Positions 54,240 to 63,535 of a stretch of DNA of 64,000 nt are shown here, piece by piece. The notes beneath the pieces are model-generated. The model searched no databases and was not told where the DNA came from. It saw nothing but the letters and a program-made list of their open reading frames with translations. A program made the position numbers and the translations under genes. Location: contig NZ_RKMH01000018.1 in assembly GCF_003797185.1 (NCBI RefSeq), positions 20,685 to 84,684 on the forward strand, written 5' to 3'. Origin of the DNA: Gordonia oryzae (GTDB lineage: Bacteria; Actinomycetota; Actinomycetes; Mycobacteriales; Mycobacteriaceae). Position 1 is the stretch's first letter. Each line of letters begins with the position of its first letter.

Positions 54240-55523
54240 TCACTGGCCGACGCCGTAACCGAATCCACCAGGGTTCACCGGACGCACACCCAGTAGATAG
54301 GCGAGCTGGGTGGCCAGCGGATTGAGGTTCAGTTTGTCGGGGTCCTTCTTGGGCGTGTTGTCCCACGGCTGCGGGGTGTCGGGATTGGCGTACTGCACCC
54401 GGTCGGCGCTGCGCACACCTGTCGGATTACCGAACGGCACCTCACACGACGCGTTCGTGTTGAACGGGAAATCGTCGTAGCGGATGTCGAAGGTCGGGTC
54501 CTTCTTCTTGATCTCGTCGATCATCTTGTAGGTGCTCTCGTACCCCTTGGTACACGCCGGCGGGTTGTTGGTCTCGAGCACGACGCCGAAGTGGATCTGC
54601 CCATCGCCGGGTGCCGGACTGTGGCTGCCCGCCGAGAGCGCCGAGAGCATGGCGAACGTCCCCGAGGTCATGAAGGTCGCAGGTTGGATCGTGCGCGACA
54701 CCTCGGACAGGTCGCCGACCACCTTGCCCAGATCGCCGCCGTTCTTCTGGATCAGCGCCGAGATCTGGGTCGCCGACGCCGTACCCGTGGTGAGCAGTCG
54801 TCGCAGATCGGGGTCCGCCGACGCGAGAGTGGCGGTGATCAGGTTCAAGTTGCGCGACCACGTGAGGATCGCATCGGACTGGTCGGCCTGGGTGGAGAGC
54901 ACCACATTTGAGTTCTGGATCAGCGAGATCGTCTGCGGCAGGTTGTCCGCGCCCGCCTTGGCCAGCGTGTTCAGCGAGTCGACGAGGCGGGGGAGGTTGT
55001 CACCCTGCCCGTTAAACGCCTTGCCGAGTTCGGTGATCACCGTGTGCAGGTCGTCGATCGGGATCGAGTTGGTGAAGTTGATGGCCGAGGCGACGACATC
55101 CTCGAGCGGCGCCGGAATCGAGACATTGTCGGGTGAGATCGTCGACCCGTTCCCCAGATACGGCCCGGACGTCGACCCCGACGGCTGCAGATCGATGAAC
55201 TGCTCACCGATCGCCGACCGCTCGGCGACGACGGCCTTCGACGACGCCGGGATCTTGGGTCCACCGGAGTTCAGGTCGAGTGCGACGTCGACGCCATCTG
55301 CGGTCAGCGTCATTGCGCCCACCCGGCCGACAGGGATGCCCATGTAGGTCACCTCGGCGTTGGTGAAGATACCGCCGGACTGCTTCATTTCCGCTGTCAC
55401 CGTGTAGTTGCCGATTCCGGCGAGCTTGTCTAGCCGCGCGTATTTCGCTCCGACGTAGACAATCGCGACGATGCCGACGACGGCGAACACCAGGAGCTGG
55501 ATCTTGGCGAGCTTGCCGATCAT
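54240..55523 (-). CDS. MceF, Mce family substrate-binding subunit
   Basis: 427 aa, ATG overlapping the mceE stop (ATGA). N-terminal membrane helix IQLLVFAVVGIVAIVYVGAKY, then the MCE domain with GNYTVTAEMKQSGGIFTNAE near 38 and VTYMGIPVGRVGAMTL; the helical coiled tail follows (LPRLVDSLNTLAKAGADNLP; NNGGDLGKVVGDLSEV). One of six subunits forming a periplasmic hexameric channel for lipid import. End KLNLNPLATQLAYLLG is typical. Confidence 0.88.
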   Translation of the reverse strand: MIGKLAKIQLLVFAVVGIVAIVYVGAKYARLDKLAGIGNYTVTAEMKQSGGIFTNAEVTYMGIPVGRVGAMTLTADGVDVALDLNSGGPKIPASSKAVVAERSAIGEQFIDLQPSGSTSGPYLGNGSTISPDNVSIPAPLEDVVASAINFTNSIPIDDLHTVITELGKAFNGQGDNLPRLVDSLNTLAKAGADNLPQTISLIQNSNVVLSTQADQSDAILTWSRNLNLITATLASADPDLRRLLTTGTASATQISALIQKNGGDLGKVVGDLSEVSRTIQPATFMTSGTFAMLSALSAGSHSPAPGDGQIHFGVVLETNNPPACTKGYESTYKMIDEIKKKDPTFDIRYDDFPFNTNASCEVPFGNPTGVRSADRVQYANPDTPQPWDNTPKKDPDKLNLNPLATQLAYLLGVRPVNPGGFGYGVGQ

Positions 55524-56962
55524 GCGCCCACCCCCATCTGTGCGAGCGTCTTGTCCAGCAGTCCCTGCCCCTGCGCGGGGACCGGGGCAAACGACGCCGG
55601 GTTGGCCGGGTAGGTGCCGCCCGACGGTGGCGTGTTGGGGCCCGGACGCGAGTTCGCGGCCGGCGGCAGCAGAGTGATCGTCGGCCAGCCGTAGCGCGGC
55701 CCGTTGCCCTTGTAATAGGGATTCGACGGGTTCACCGGCACGCTGTGCCGCTCCGGCGGCGAATAGACCGGGTTGCCCTGGCCCACACCGAGCGCCTCGA
55801 GCTGGTTCAGCGTGCGCAGATCCAACGTCATGAACAGATTGGTCGAGTCACCCTGCACCGCGGGCAGCAATGAGTCGGGGAACGGGTGGGTCAGCATCAG
55901 CGGCGCGGAGGTGATGAGATCCGGTGCCGCCTTGGACAATTCGGTCAACACCGGTCGTAGCGCCTTGAGATCGGTGATCATCGACTCGCGGGCGCGGCCG
56001 AGGACATCGGTGCCCACCTGCCCGAGTTTGTCGAGTTTGGTCAACAGGTCGACGAACTGCGGACGCTGCTGCTCGAGGACGGCGATACCGGCGGGCAACT
56101 GCGCCAGGATGCGGTTGATCTGATCGGTCTGCGCATTGGCCCGCGCCGAGAGCGTGTTGAGCCCATCGATCGCGCTGATGATGTCGTCGCGCTGCTTGTT
56201 GAGACCCGAGATCAGCTCCGAGGCGTTGTTCAGCAAGCTCTTGACGTTGTCCGCGCGGCCGTCGAAGGCCTTGTTCAGCTCGGTGACAATGGGCTCCAAC
56301 TGGTTGATGCCACCACCGTTGAGCAACATCGACAACGCGCCGAGCACCTGCTCGATGTCGGTGGCGGTGCGGGTCCGGGCCAGCGGGATCGGCTGGCCGT
56401 CGGGCTGGCGCGGCGCATTGCCGGCCTCCCCCGGGTCGTCGAGGGCCACGAACTTCTCGCCGAGCAGACTGGTCTGCTGGATCGCCGCCTGCGCCTGATC
56501 AGACAGGTCGATCTCGTGCTTCACCTTGATGGTGACCAGCGCGTACCACTGGCCGTCGGGGACCTCGACCCTGGTGACGCGGCCGACGGCGACGCCATTC
56601 TGCTTCACCATCGACTGCGGGACCAGATCCAGGATGTCGCTGAACGCGATGGTGTAGGTCCGCGGGTTGTCGCCGACGTCGACGCCACCAGGCAGCGGGA
56701 TCGACTGGATGCCGTTACTGCCGCACCCGGCCACCAGCACCACGGTGGCCAGGCTCAGCAATGCCCCGGTCAACCGACCGACCGATGTCCCGGTCAACCG
56801 ACCGACCGATGTCCCGGTCAACCGACCGACCGATGCCCCGGTCAACCGACCGACCGATGCCCCGGTCAACCGACCGACCGATGCCCCGGTCAACCGACCG
56901 ACCGATGTCCCGGTCAACCGAGCCCACAGCGACGGTAGCGAGTGCTTCGTCAGATACCCCAT
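55520..56962 (-). CDS. MceE, lipoprotein subunit (LprK-like) with repeat-expanded signal region
   Basis: 480 aa. The ATG is one base after the MceD stop. Residues 19-66 consist of six copies of SVGRLTG[A/T], then a hydrophobic LLSLATVVLVAGC with lipobox VAGC80. Thus the signal peptide n-region is extended to about 66 residues with an Arg every eight residues. The mature MCE domain begins GSNGIQSIPLPGG, with NPRTYTIAFSDILDLVPQSM and VTRVEVPDGQWYALVTIKV. The helical tail and end GPRYGWPTITLLPPAAN follow. The repeat expansion is unusual for the family. Confidence 0.88.
   Translation of the reverse strand: MGYLTKHSLPSLWARLTGTSVGRLTGASVGRLTGASVGRLTGASVGRLTGTSVGRLTGTSVGRLTGALLSLATVVLVAGCGSNGIQSIPLPGGVDVGDNPRTYTIAFSDILDLVPQSMVKQNGVAVGRVTRVEVPDGQWYALVTIKVKHEIDLSDQAQAAIQQTSLLGEKFVALDDPGEAGNAPRQPDGQPIPLARTRTATDIEQVLGALSMLLNGGGINQLEPIVTELNKAFDGRADNVKSLLNNASELISGLNKQRDDIISAIDGLNTLSARANAQTDQINRILAQLPAGIAVLEQQRPQFVDLLTKLDKLGQVGTDVLGRARESMITDLKALRPVLTELSKAAPDLITSAPLMLTHPFPDSLLPAVQGDSTNLFMTLDLRTLNQLEALGVGQGNPVYSPPERHSVPVNPSNPYYKGNGPRYGWPTITLLPPAANSRPGPNTPPSGGTYPANPASFAPVPAQGQGLLDKTLAQMGVGA
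56766..56921 (-). repeat. 24-bp tandem repeat inside the MceE signal sequence
   Basis: Six full copies and a partial copy of a unit reading CCGGTCAACCGACCGACCGA (first twenty bases; plus TG and two variable bases). Each copy gives eight residues, keeping the frame. Each carries a TTG codon on the coding strand. Confidence 0.85.
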
Positions 56963-56963
56963 G

Positions 56964-58316
56964 TCAGTTACCCCCCGCTCCCGGTCGGGCCGTCGTCGAC
57001 GCCGGGCGACTCGCCGACGACCGCGCGGAGGTCGAGGCCGGCGTGCGACTCGTGCTCGGCCCCGGGTTCAAAGCCGTGTCCGGGGTGCCGGGCACGGTGC
57101 CCGGCACCGGATACTGCTGCAGCTTGCCGTTACTCATGATGCCGAACGGCAGGATGGGCAGAATCGGCGTGAGGACCTTGTCGTTGACCTGGTTGGCGAT
57201 GGTGGTGCACTGATTGATCAGCGGCGCGAGGGTATCGCTGAACTGGGTCGCGGCCGGGTTGCCCGGCAGCAGCTGACCGAGGTCGAGGAACTTGCACTGC
57301 GCCGCAAGCAGATTCTGCAGATCGGGGATCGTCAGTCGCATCGCGAGCGTGCCGGACTCGGCGTCGTAGGCGTTGATCAGGTTGCTCAACGTCAACGGGA
57401 GCACCGTCAAGATTTCCTTCAGCGACGTCTTGGTGTCGAGCAATGCCTGCGTCGTCGGCTGCAGATCCTTCAGCGTCTGACCGATCTGTTCGCGGTTGTC
57501 CTGGATGAACCCGGCGACGTCGCCGAGGGCTATCGACAACTTGTTCAGCGCGGTCGCGAGCTGCTGGCGCTCACCGGCGAGGAAGCTGTTGAAATCGGCC
57601 ATCTGCGTGTTGAATTGGCGCACCTGCGTGTCGTTCTCGCGCAGAGCGCCGACAAAGGTGTCGAGGTTTTTGACGGTGTCGAACAGATCGCCGTGCGAGT
57701 CCGACAGGGTGGTGCTGGCCTTCGAGAGATTCTCGATCGCGGCGCGGAGCTTCTCACCGTTGCCCTGTAGGTTGTCGGCACCGGTAGTGATGAGCTGGCT
57801 CACGGCCCCCTTGCTGTTGGCGCCGTCGGGGCCGAGCGCCTGGGACAGCTTCTGCACACTCGAATAGACCTGGTCGATCTCGACGGGGACCATTGTCTTG
57901 TCGAGTCCGAGGGTGACGTCCTTGCCAGCCTCGGGTCCCCCGGAGTAGGCGGGCGTCAGCTGAACGAAGCGATCGGCGACCACCGACGGCACGATCTGAA
58001 CGGCTTTGACATCGGCCGGCAGACGCACACCACGATCCACCGTCATCGTTACCTTGACGGAATCACCCTCGGGCTCAACGGAATCCACCTTACCCACCGA
58101 CACCCCGAGCACGCGAACGTCGGTGCCCTCGTAGATGCCGACGGAGCGGTGGAAGGTGGCGGTCACCTTGGTTGTGCCGATCAGCGAGAAGGCCCACCAC
58201 AGCACCCCCGCGACGATCAGCGCGATGATCACGCCGAACACGATGTAGACGATGTGGCGCGGGGTGAACCACCGGCCGGGGCCGGAGGTGTTCGTCAGAT
58301 CCGGTGCGGTGGTCAT
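56964..58316 (-). CDS. MceD, Mce family subunit
   Basis: 450 aa, ATG overlapping the MceC stop. Membrane helix [20 protein letters not shown] near 21, MCE domain [20 protein letters not shown] near 45 with [12 protein letters not shown], then long helical tail ([40 protein letters not shown]) and a Ser/Ala/Arg-rich end. Complete member of the set. Confidence 0.88.
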   Translation of the reverse strand: MTTAPDLTNTSGPGRWFTPRHIVYIVFGVIIALIVAGVLWWAFSLIGTTKVTATFHRSVGIYEGTDVRVLGVSVGKVDSVEPEGDSVKVTMTVDRGVRLPADVKAVQIVPSVVADRFVQLTPAYSGGPEAGKDVTLGLDKTMVPVEIDQVYSSVQKLSQALGPDGANSKGAVSQLITTGADNLQGNGEKLRAAIENLSKASTTLSDSHGDLFDTVKNLDTFVGALRENDTQVRQFNTQMADFNSFLAGERQQLATALNKLSIALGDVAGFIQDNREQIGQTLKDLQPTTQALLDTKTSLKEILTVLPLTLSNLINAYDAESGTLAMRLTIPDLQNLLAAQCKFLDLGQLLPGNPAATQFSDTLAPLINQCTTIANQVNDKVLTPILPILPFGIMSNGKLQQYPVPGTVPGTPDTALNPGPSTSRTPASTSARSSASRPASTTARPGAGGN

Positions 58317-59422
58317 CCGGTGGCCCCCGTTCCGCCGTTGTTTTGGTTGGCCTGTTTGTTGGGCAGTCGGGTGGTGTTCTGCTGCGGCAGCGCCGGGGGC
58401 AGCAGGTTGGTGACCACCGCCTCGAACCACCGACCGTTGCCGAGCACGTTGGCGTAGAGCCGATAAAACGGCGCCATGTTCGTGATCGTCGCGCGCAGGT
58501 TCGCGTTCTGTTTCGTCAGCAGTTCGTTGACGCCCTTGAGCGAGTCGAGTGCGGGCCCAATCTGCGCCTCGTTGTCACGCACGATGCCGGTCAACGCCGT
58601 CGACAGCGTCGTCGTCGTGGCGAGCAGCGCCGAGATGTTCTTCTGCCGGCTGTTGAGTTCGTCGAGCAACTGCCCGGCACCGGCGATCAGCCGCACGAAG
58701 GTCTGGTTGCGGTCGGCGAGGATTTTGGAGGTGTCCTTGGTGGCCTGCAGCAGCTTCTGCACCTCTTGGTCACGACTGGCGATCGTGTTCGACAACCGCG
58801 CGATGCCATCGAGCGCGGGCCCCATGTCGCCCGCGGTGCCCGAGAACGCATTCGACAGCGAGCGCATCGACTGGGTCAACCGGTTGGTGTCGAGGTCCTC
58901 GATCTGCGTCGTCGCGTCGGAGAACGCCTCGATGACGTCGTACGGCGAGACCGTATCGGTCAGCGGCACATCGGGATCGGCCTGCTTGCTGCCGCGCGGG
59001 TTGAGGCTCAGATACTTCTGTCCCAGCACCGTCTTGATCTGAATGGACGCCTGCGTCTGGTTGCCGATCCACGTGTTGGACACCCGGAACCTGACATCGA
59101 CCCGGTCGCCGTCGAGGGTCACGTCCTTGACCTCGCCGACCTTGACGCCGGCGACGCGGACCTCGTTGCCCGCCTTGAGGCCCGCAGCCTCGGTGAACTT
59201 CGCGGTGTAGGTGGCGGCCTGTCCGACCAACGGGAGAGAGGTCAGATAAAACGCGGAGACCGCGGCCATCAGCAGGATCAGGATGCCGATCCCGCCGATC
59301 GAGACCGGACTGCGCCGACCGGCGAAGCGGCGATTCGGATGGGCCTTCTGCGGCGCCTGCGAGGCGGTATCGTTCGCGCCGGTCTCGTTGGTGCCGTTGC
59401 CGGAAATGCGGTTATCGGTCAT
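58313..59422 (-). CDS. MceC, Mce family subunit
   Basis: 369 aa from ATG ([10 protein letters not shown]). Membrane helix [20 protein letters not shown] near 42, MCE domain [20 protein letters not shown] near 72, [19 protein letters not shown], then [20 protein letters not shown]. The tail includes a coiled helix ([20 protein letters not shown]). Starts eight bases after the mceB stop; the MceD ATG overlaps its stop. Confidence 0.88.
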   Translation of the reverse strand: MTDNRISGNGTNETGANDTASQAPQKAHPNRRFAGRRSPVSIGGIGILILLMAAVSAFYLTSLPLVGQAATYTAKFTEAAGLKAGNEVRVAGVKVGEVKDVTLDGDRVDVRFRVSNTWIGNQTQASIQIKTVLGQKYLSLNPRGSKQADPDVPLTDTVSPYDVIEAFSDATTQIEDLDTNRLTQSMRSLSNAFSGTAGDMGPALDGIARLSNTIASRDQEVQKLLQATKDTSKILADRNQTFVRLIAGAGQLLDELNSRQKNISALLATTTTLSTALTGIVRDNEAQIGPALDSLKGVNELLTKQNANLRATITNMAPFYRLYANVLGNGRWFEAVVTNLLPPALPQQNTTRLPNKQANQNNGGTGATG

Positions 59423-59430
59423 CTCGTCTC

Positions 59431-60513
59431 TCACCCCCCTGGCCTGTTGTCTTTCCAGCAGCGGGTCGCCGCGCTGGTGTAGAGCACATGATTGATGTCG
59501 GGCAGCGGCACCGCCGGCTGGGTCAGCAGGGTCGACTTGCCGTTGCCCGCCACGACGTCGATGCCGCACAGATAGAACTGGAACCACGACCCGAAGGTCG
59601 CCGCGCGGCCGATCTTCTGGAGCTTGACCGGCAGATTGTTCAGGATCTGGTTCACGTCTTTGTTGCGCGCGTTGATCTGGTCCGCCAGCGACTTCAGTCC
59701 CGCGATGTCACCCTGGATCGACGGCCTGGTCTGCGACAGTATCGACGCGGTCACCGTCGTCAGATTCGATACCGATGCGATTGCCGATCCGACCGAACCA
59801 CGTTGCGCTGCAAGCCCGGTCACGAGTTGCTCGGTGTTGTCCAAGAGCGATTTGAAGTTCGCGTCGTTGCGATTGACGGTGCTGAGCACCGATGTCAGGT
59901 TGGTGATGAGTTCACCGATCACTTTGTCGCGGTCGGCCAGCGAGTTCGTCAGCGACGAGGTGCTCGAAATCAACGTGGAGATGTTGCCCCCCTCGCCCTG
60001 GAAGATCTTGATGATCTGGTCGGCGAGGTTGTTGACGTCGGCGGCCGAGAGCTCACGGAAGAGCGGCTTGAACCCGTTGAACAGCTCGGTGAGATTCACC
60101 GCGGGATGCGTGTCGCTCATGTTCGGGTCGGTACCGAAGGTGAAGCCCGGCGCCACGGTCACCTCCGAGGTACCCGCGCCCCGCTCGACGGCCAGGTAGC
60201 GCAGCCCGGTGAGGTTGCGGTAGCGGATATAGAGCTGCGCACCCTGCGGCAACGACGACCGATTGATAGTGAACTTCACCATCGCCTTGTTCTGGTCGTA
60301 CACCGCGACATCGGTGACCTGACCGACGCGCACACCGGCGATACGCACGTCGTCGCCCTTGTTGAGCAGGGCGGCGTCGTCGAACACGGCGCTGTAGTTG
60401 CTGTCACCGTCGCCGCCGGCGTTGGCGATCGTCAACGCGAGCAGGCTGGTAGCGATCACGGTGATCACGCAGAACGTGATCAGTTTGATCAGCGGTCCCA
60501 CAATGGACTTCAC
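59431..60513 (-). CDS. MceB, Mce family subunit
   Basis: 360 aa, ATG overlapping the MceA stop. Membrane helix LIKLITFCVITVIATSLLAL near 10, MCE domain NYSAVFDDAALLNKGDDVRI near 38 with AGVRVGQVTDVAVYDQNKA and YIRYRNLTGLRYLAVERGAG. Helical tail (LISSTSSLTNSLADRDKVIG) ends in a conserved FYLCGIDV with Cys near 315. Complete. Confidence 0.88.
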   Translation of the reverse strand: MKSIVGPLIKLITFCVITVIATSLLALTIANAGGDGDSNYSAVFDDAALLNKGDDVRIAGVRVGQVTDVAVYDQNKAMVKFTINRSSLPQGAQLYIRYRNLTGLRYLAVERGAGTSEVTVAPGFTFGTDPNMSDTHPAVNLTELFNGFKPLFRELSAADVNNLADQIIKIFQGEGGNISTLISSTSSLTNSLADRDKVIGELITNLTSVLSTVNRNDANFKSLLDNTEQLVTGLAAQRGSVGSAIASVSNLTTVTASILSQTRPSIQGDIAGLKSLADQINARNKDVNQILNNLPVKLQKIGRAATFGSWFQFYLCGIDVVAGNGKSTLLTQPAVPLPDINHVLYTSAATRCWKDNRPGG

Positions 60514-61838
60514 TGGATGTGCACCTCCGCGCCGGCCAGCGCCGGACCACCGATCATGGTGATCCAGGTCGGGACGTCGTTCGGGCGGGTACCACTGGCC
60601 GACCCGTAAATCAGCTTCAGTTGGGTCCGATACGACGGGTCGTCAAACGGCGAGGGCTTGATCAGTCCGACCGGGGTGGTGGTGAACTGTGGCTGCGGCA
60701 AACTCGGCATCGTCCGCGGGCCGGGGTTACGCGACGGCGGCTGGTAGGAGCCGTCGGCCAGTCCCCCGCCGGGGTACTGCGGGAACGGGCGGCCGTCAGT
60801 CGGCGGCTCGTAGCAAACCGCGGGCGGATCGATATCGAAGAACCGCGGCTCGTCCTGGTTCGGGAGATAGCGTCCGCGGGGGTTCACGAATTGCAGGTTC
60901 ACGCGCACACCGGGATTGGCGGTGCCGGCACCGACGATCTTCTGCGACTCCGGGATCAGGGTCGCGAAGTTATGAAAGGTGCACTGGAAGGTCGGTGATT
61001 GCTTGGCCAGTCCGGTGAGTAACTGCTCGGAATCGACGAACAGGTCAACGAGGTTGTTTCCGTTCTGCTGCAACCAGCCGGTGGTGTCGGTGGCTGCGAC
61101 ACCGAGGGTGGCGATCAACGTCCGCAGGTCACCTTGCCGCTCCACGATGGTGTTGGAGGTGGTGCGGAAGTTGTCAAGGGCGTCGATGACATCGGGCAGC
61201 GCCTGGGAGTAGGTCTGCGAGAAACTCGCCAGACCCCGCAGGGTGCCCTGGAGGTCGGGCAGCACCGCGTTGATGCCGACGAACACCTTGTTGAGGTTGT
61301 CGATGGTGGTGCCGAGTTCTTCGCCGCGGCCCTGCAACGCCTGCGATAGCGACGTCAGGGTCACGCTGAGATCCTGCGGCGGGATGGCCTGCAGAACCGG
61401 GAGCAGCTTGTCGAACAGTTGCTGCAGTTCCTGCGCGTTACCACTCTTGTCGGTCGCTATGACGTCGCCGTCGTGCAGCCCCGGTCCACCGGACGCGGGC
61501 AGCTGCAGATCGACATAGCGCTCGCCGAAGAGCGTCTTGGGCAGGATCCGCGCGGTGGTCGTCTGCGGGATCTGCGTGGCCATGTCGGGGTTGAGCCCCA
61601 ACTCGACGTCAACCAAGCCGTTCGCCGCCGGCGAGACACTGCGGACCTCACCAACGACGACCCCACGCGCCTTCACGTCGGCATTCGCGGGCAGCGCATT
61701 GCCGACGGAGTCGGTGGTGAGCGTGACGGTCGTGAAGTCGGTAAACGTCTTGTTGAACTTCATGATCGTCACCGCGAAGAACAGCGCGACAACGACCAGG
61801 AAGGCCACGCCGAGGAGTCTGCGGCGCACGGTCCCCAT
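60510..61838 (-). CDS. MceA, Mce family subunit
   Basis: 442 aa, ATG in GTCCCCATCG context (MGTVRRRLLGVAF). Membrane helix LLGVAFLVVVALFFAVTIMK, MCE domain TTVTLTTDSVGNALPANADV near 36, VKARGVVVGEVRSVSPAANG, FGERYVDLQLPASGG near 100. Helical tail and a Pro-rich end (PPTDGRPFPQYPGGGLADGS). First Mce subunit after the two YrbE permeases. Confidence 0.88.
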   Translation of the reverse strand: MGTVRRRLLGVAFLVVVALFFAVTIMKFNKTFTDFTTVTLTTDSVGNALPANADVKARGVVVGEVRSVSPAANGLVDVELGLNPDMATQIPQTTTARILPKTLFGERYVDLQLPASGGPGLHDGDVIATDKSGNAQELQQLFDKLLPVLQAIPPQDLSVTLTSLSQALQGRGEELGTTIDNLNKVFVGINAVLPDLQGTLRGLASFSQTYSQALPDVIDALDNFRTTSNTIVERQGDLRTLIATLGVAATDTTGWLQQNGNNLVDLFVDSEQLLTGLAKQSPTFQCTFHNFATLIPESQKIVGAGTANPGVRVNLQFVNPRGRYLPNQDEPRFFDIDPPAVCYEPPTDGRPFPQYPGGGLADGSYQPPSRNPGPRTMPSLPQPQFTTTPVGLIKPSPFDDPSYRTQLKLIYGSASGTRPNDVPTWITMIGGPALAGAEVHIQ

Positions 61839-61841
61839 CGA

Positions 61842-62720
61842 TCAGCCTCCCACTCTGACGGTCGTGGTGGTGCCCCAGATCGCCAATCCGAGGAAGAAAT
61901 CGAGCACCGCGATCAGGACCAGCGCGGCGCGGACGGCGTGGCCCACCGCCACACCGACGCCCGCGGGACCCCCGCTGGCGTAGTAGCCGTAATAGCAGTG
62001 CACCAGGATGATGACGAACGCGAAGATCAGCACCTTGCCGAAGGACCACAGCACGTCCGCCGGCGGCAGGAACAAGTTGAAGTAGTGGTCGTAGTTGCCC
62101 GCAGACTGGCCGTTGAAGATGACCGTGATCTCCCGGGAAGCCAGATACGACGCGAGCAAGCCGAGCACGTAGAGCGGGATGACCGCGATGAAACCGGCGA
62201 TCACACGTGTGGACACCAGGAACGGAATCGACGGCACGGCCATCGATTCCAGTGCGTCGATTTCCTCGGAGATCCGCATGGCACCGAGCTGGGCGGTGAA
62301 GCCGCACCCGACCGTCGCCGACAACGCCAGCCCCGCGACCAGGGGTGCCACCTCCCGCGTATTGACGTAGGCCGACAGGAAGCCGGTCAGCGCCTGCGAA
62401 CCGATCTGGTCGAGCGCCGAATATCCCTGCAAACCGACAACGACGCCGGTGAACCCTGACATCAACACCATCACACCGACGGTCCCCGCGACGACGGCCA
62501 GGCCGCCGGTACCGAAGGCCACCTCGGCCAGCAGACGCAGCACCTCGCGCGTGTAGTGCACCAGTGTCTTCGGGATCCACGCCAACGTCCGTCCATAGAA
62601 GGACATCTGCTCGCCCGCGCCGTCGAGTACCTTCAATGGCTTGCCGGCCAGTTTGCGTACTTCGTAGAAGTAATACTCGGGACGACTCTTGGCGATCGTC
62701 ACGCCACCACCACCGGACAC
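61842..62720 (-). CDS. YrbE B (MlaE-type) permease
   Basis: 292 aa, GTG two bases after the yrbE A stop. Hydrophobic helices and the MlaE motif with ISEEIDALESMAVPSIPFLV near 148 (EEID) and SATVGCGFTAQLGAMR near 130. It forms, with YrbE A and MceG, the inner-membrane ABC part of the Mce importer. Complete. Confidence 0.9.
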   Translation of the reverse strand: MSGGGGVTIAKSRPEYYFYEVRKLAGKPLKVLDGAGEQMSFYGRTLAWIPKTLVHYTREVLRLLAEVAFGTGGLAVVAGTVGVMVLMSGFTGVVVGLQGYSALDQIGSQALTGFLSAYVNTREVAPLVAGLALSATVGCGFTAQLGAMRISEEIDALESMAVPSIPFLVSTRVIAGFIAVIPLYVLGLLASYLASREITVIFNGQSAGNYDHYFNLFLPPADVLWSFGKVLIFAFVIILVHCYYGYYASGGPAGVGVAVGHAVRAALVLIAVLDFFLGLAIWGTTTTVRVGG

Positions 62721-62722
62721 GC

Positions 62723-63529
62723 CTAACTTCCCTTCGGCGGGACGATCTGCAGGTAGACCGCCGTGATGATCAGGTTGGCAAGAAACAGCAGCAGGAAGGT
62801 GATGACGACGCTCTGGTTGACCGCGTCACCCACACCCTTGGGTCCGCCCTTGGGATTGAGTCCCTTATAGGCGGCGATGACCCCGGCAAGTACGCCGAAG
62901 ATCGCGGCCTTGATCGTCGAAATCCACAGGTCGGGAAGCTGTGCGAGGGCACCGAACGACGCCAGGTAGGCGCCCGGGGTGCCGTGCTGGACGATGACGT
63001 TGAAGAAATACCCGCCGCCGATACCGACGACCGCGACGAGTCCGTTGAGCAGCACGGCGATCAGGATCATCGCCAACACACGCGGAACCACCAGGCGCTG
63101 CACCGGGTTGATGCCCAGCACCTCCATCGCGTCGATCTCCTCACGGATGGTGCGCGAACCGAGGTCGGCGGCGACCGCCGACCCGGCGGCGCCCGCCACC
63201 AACAGCGAGGTCACCAGTGGCGATCCCTGTTGAATCACCACCAGCACGCTCGCCGCGCCCGTGAACGACTCGGCACCGAGCTGCTTGATCAGCGAACCGG
63301 TCTGTAGCGAGACGATCGCGCCGAATGGGATCGCGATGAGCGCCGTCGGCAAGATCGTGACGCTGGCGATGAACCAGGCTTGCTGGATGAACTCACGCCA
63401 CTGAAAGGGCCGTACGAAGGTCTGACGCGCGACGTCGACGAACAGCTGGACGATGTTGCCCGCCTGGGCAAGGGCACTCGTTCCGGCTTGCGCGATTTTG
63501 TCGGCGCCACGCGTGGTGGCATTGGCCAT
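62723..63529 (-). CDS. YrbE A (MlaE-type) permease
   Basis: 268 aa. Helices with FASVTILPTALIAIPFGAIV region near 55 and the EEID motif TIREEIDAMEVLGINPVQRL near 127, the site that couples permease to the ATPase. Directly downstream (6 bases) of the MceG C-terminal gene and upstream of yrbE B. Confidence 0.92.
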   Translation of the reverse strand: MANATTRGADKIAQAGTSALAQAGNIVQLFVDVARQTFVRPFQWREFIQQAWFIASVTILPTALIAIPFGAIVSLQTGSLIKQLGAESFTGAASVLVVIQQGSPLVTSLLVAGAAGSAVAADLGSRTIREEIDAMEVLGINPVQRLVVPRVLAMILIAVLLNGLVAVVGIGGGYFFNVIVQHGTPGAYLASFGALAQLPDLWISTIKAAIFGVLAGVIAAYKGLNPKGGPKGVGDAVNQSVVITFLLLFLANLIITAVYLQIVPPKGS

Positions 63530-63535
63530 TCTCGG

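Noticed and set aside
56766..56921. Could be a CRISPR array
   Set aside because: Repeats are contiguous without unique spacers and encode in-frame octapeptides.
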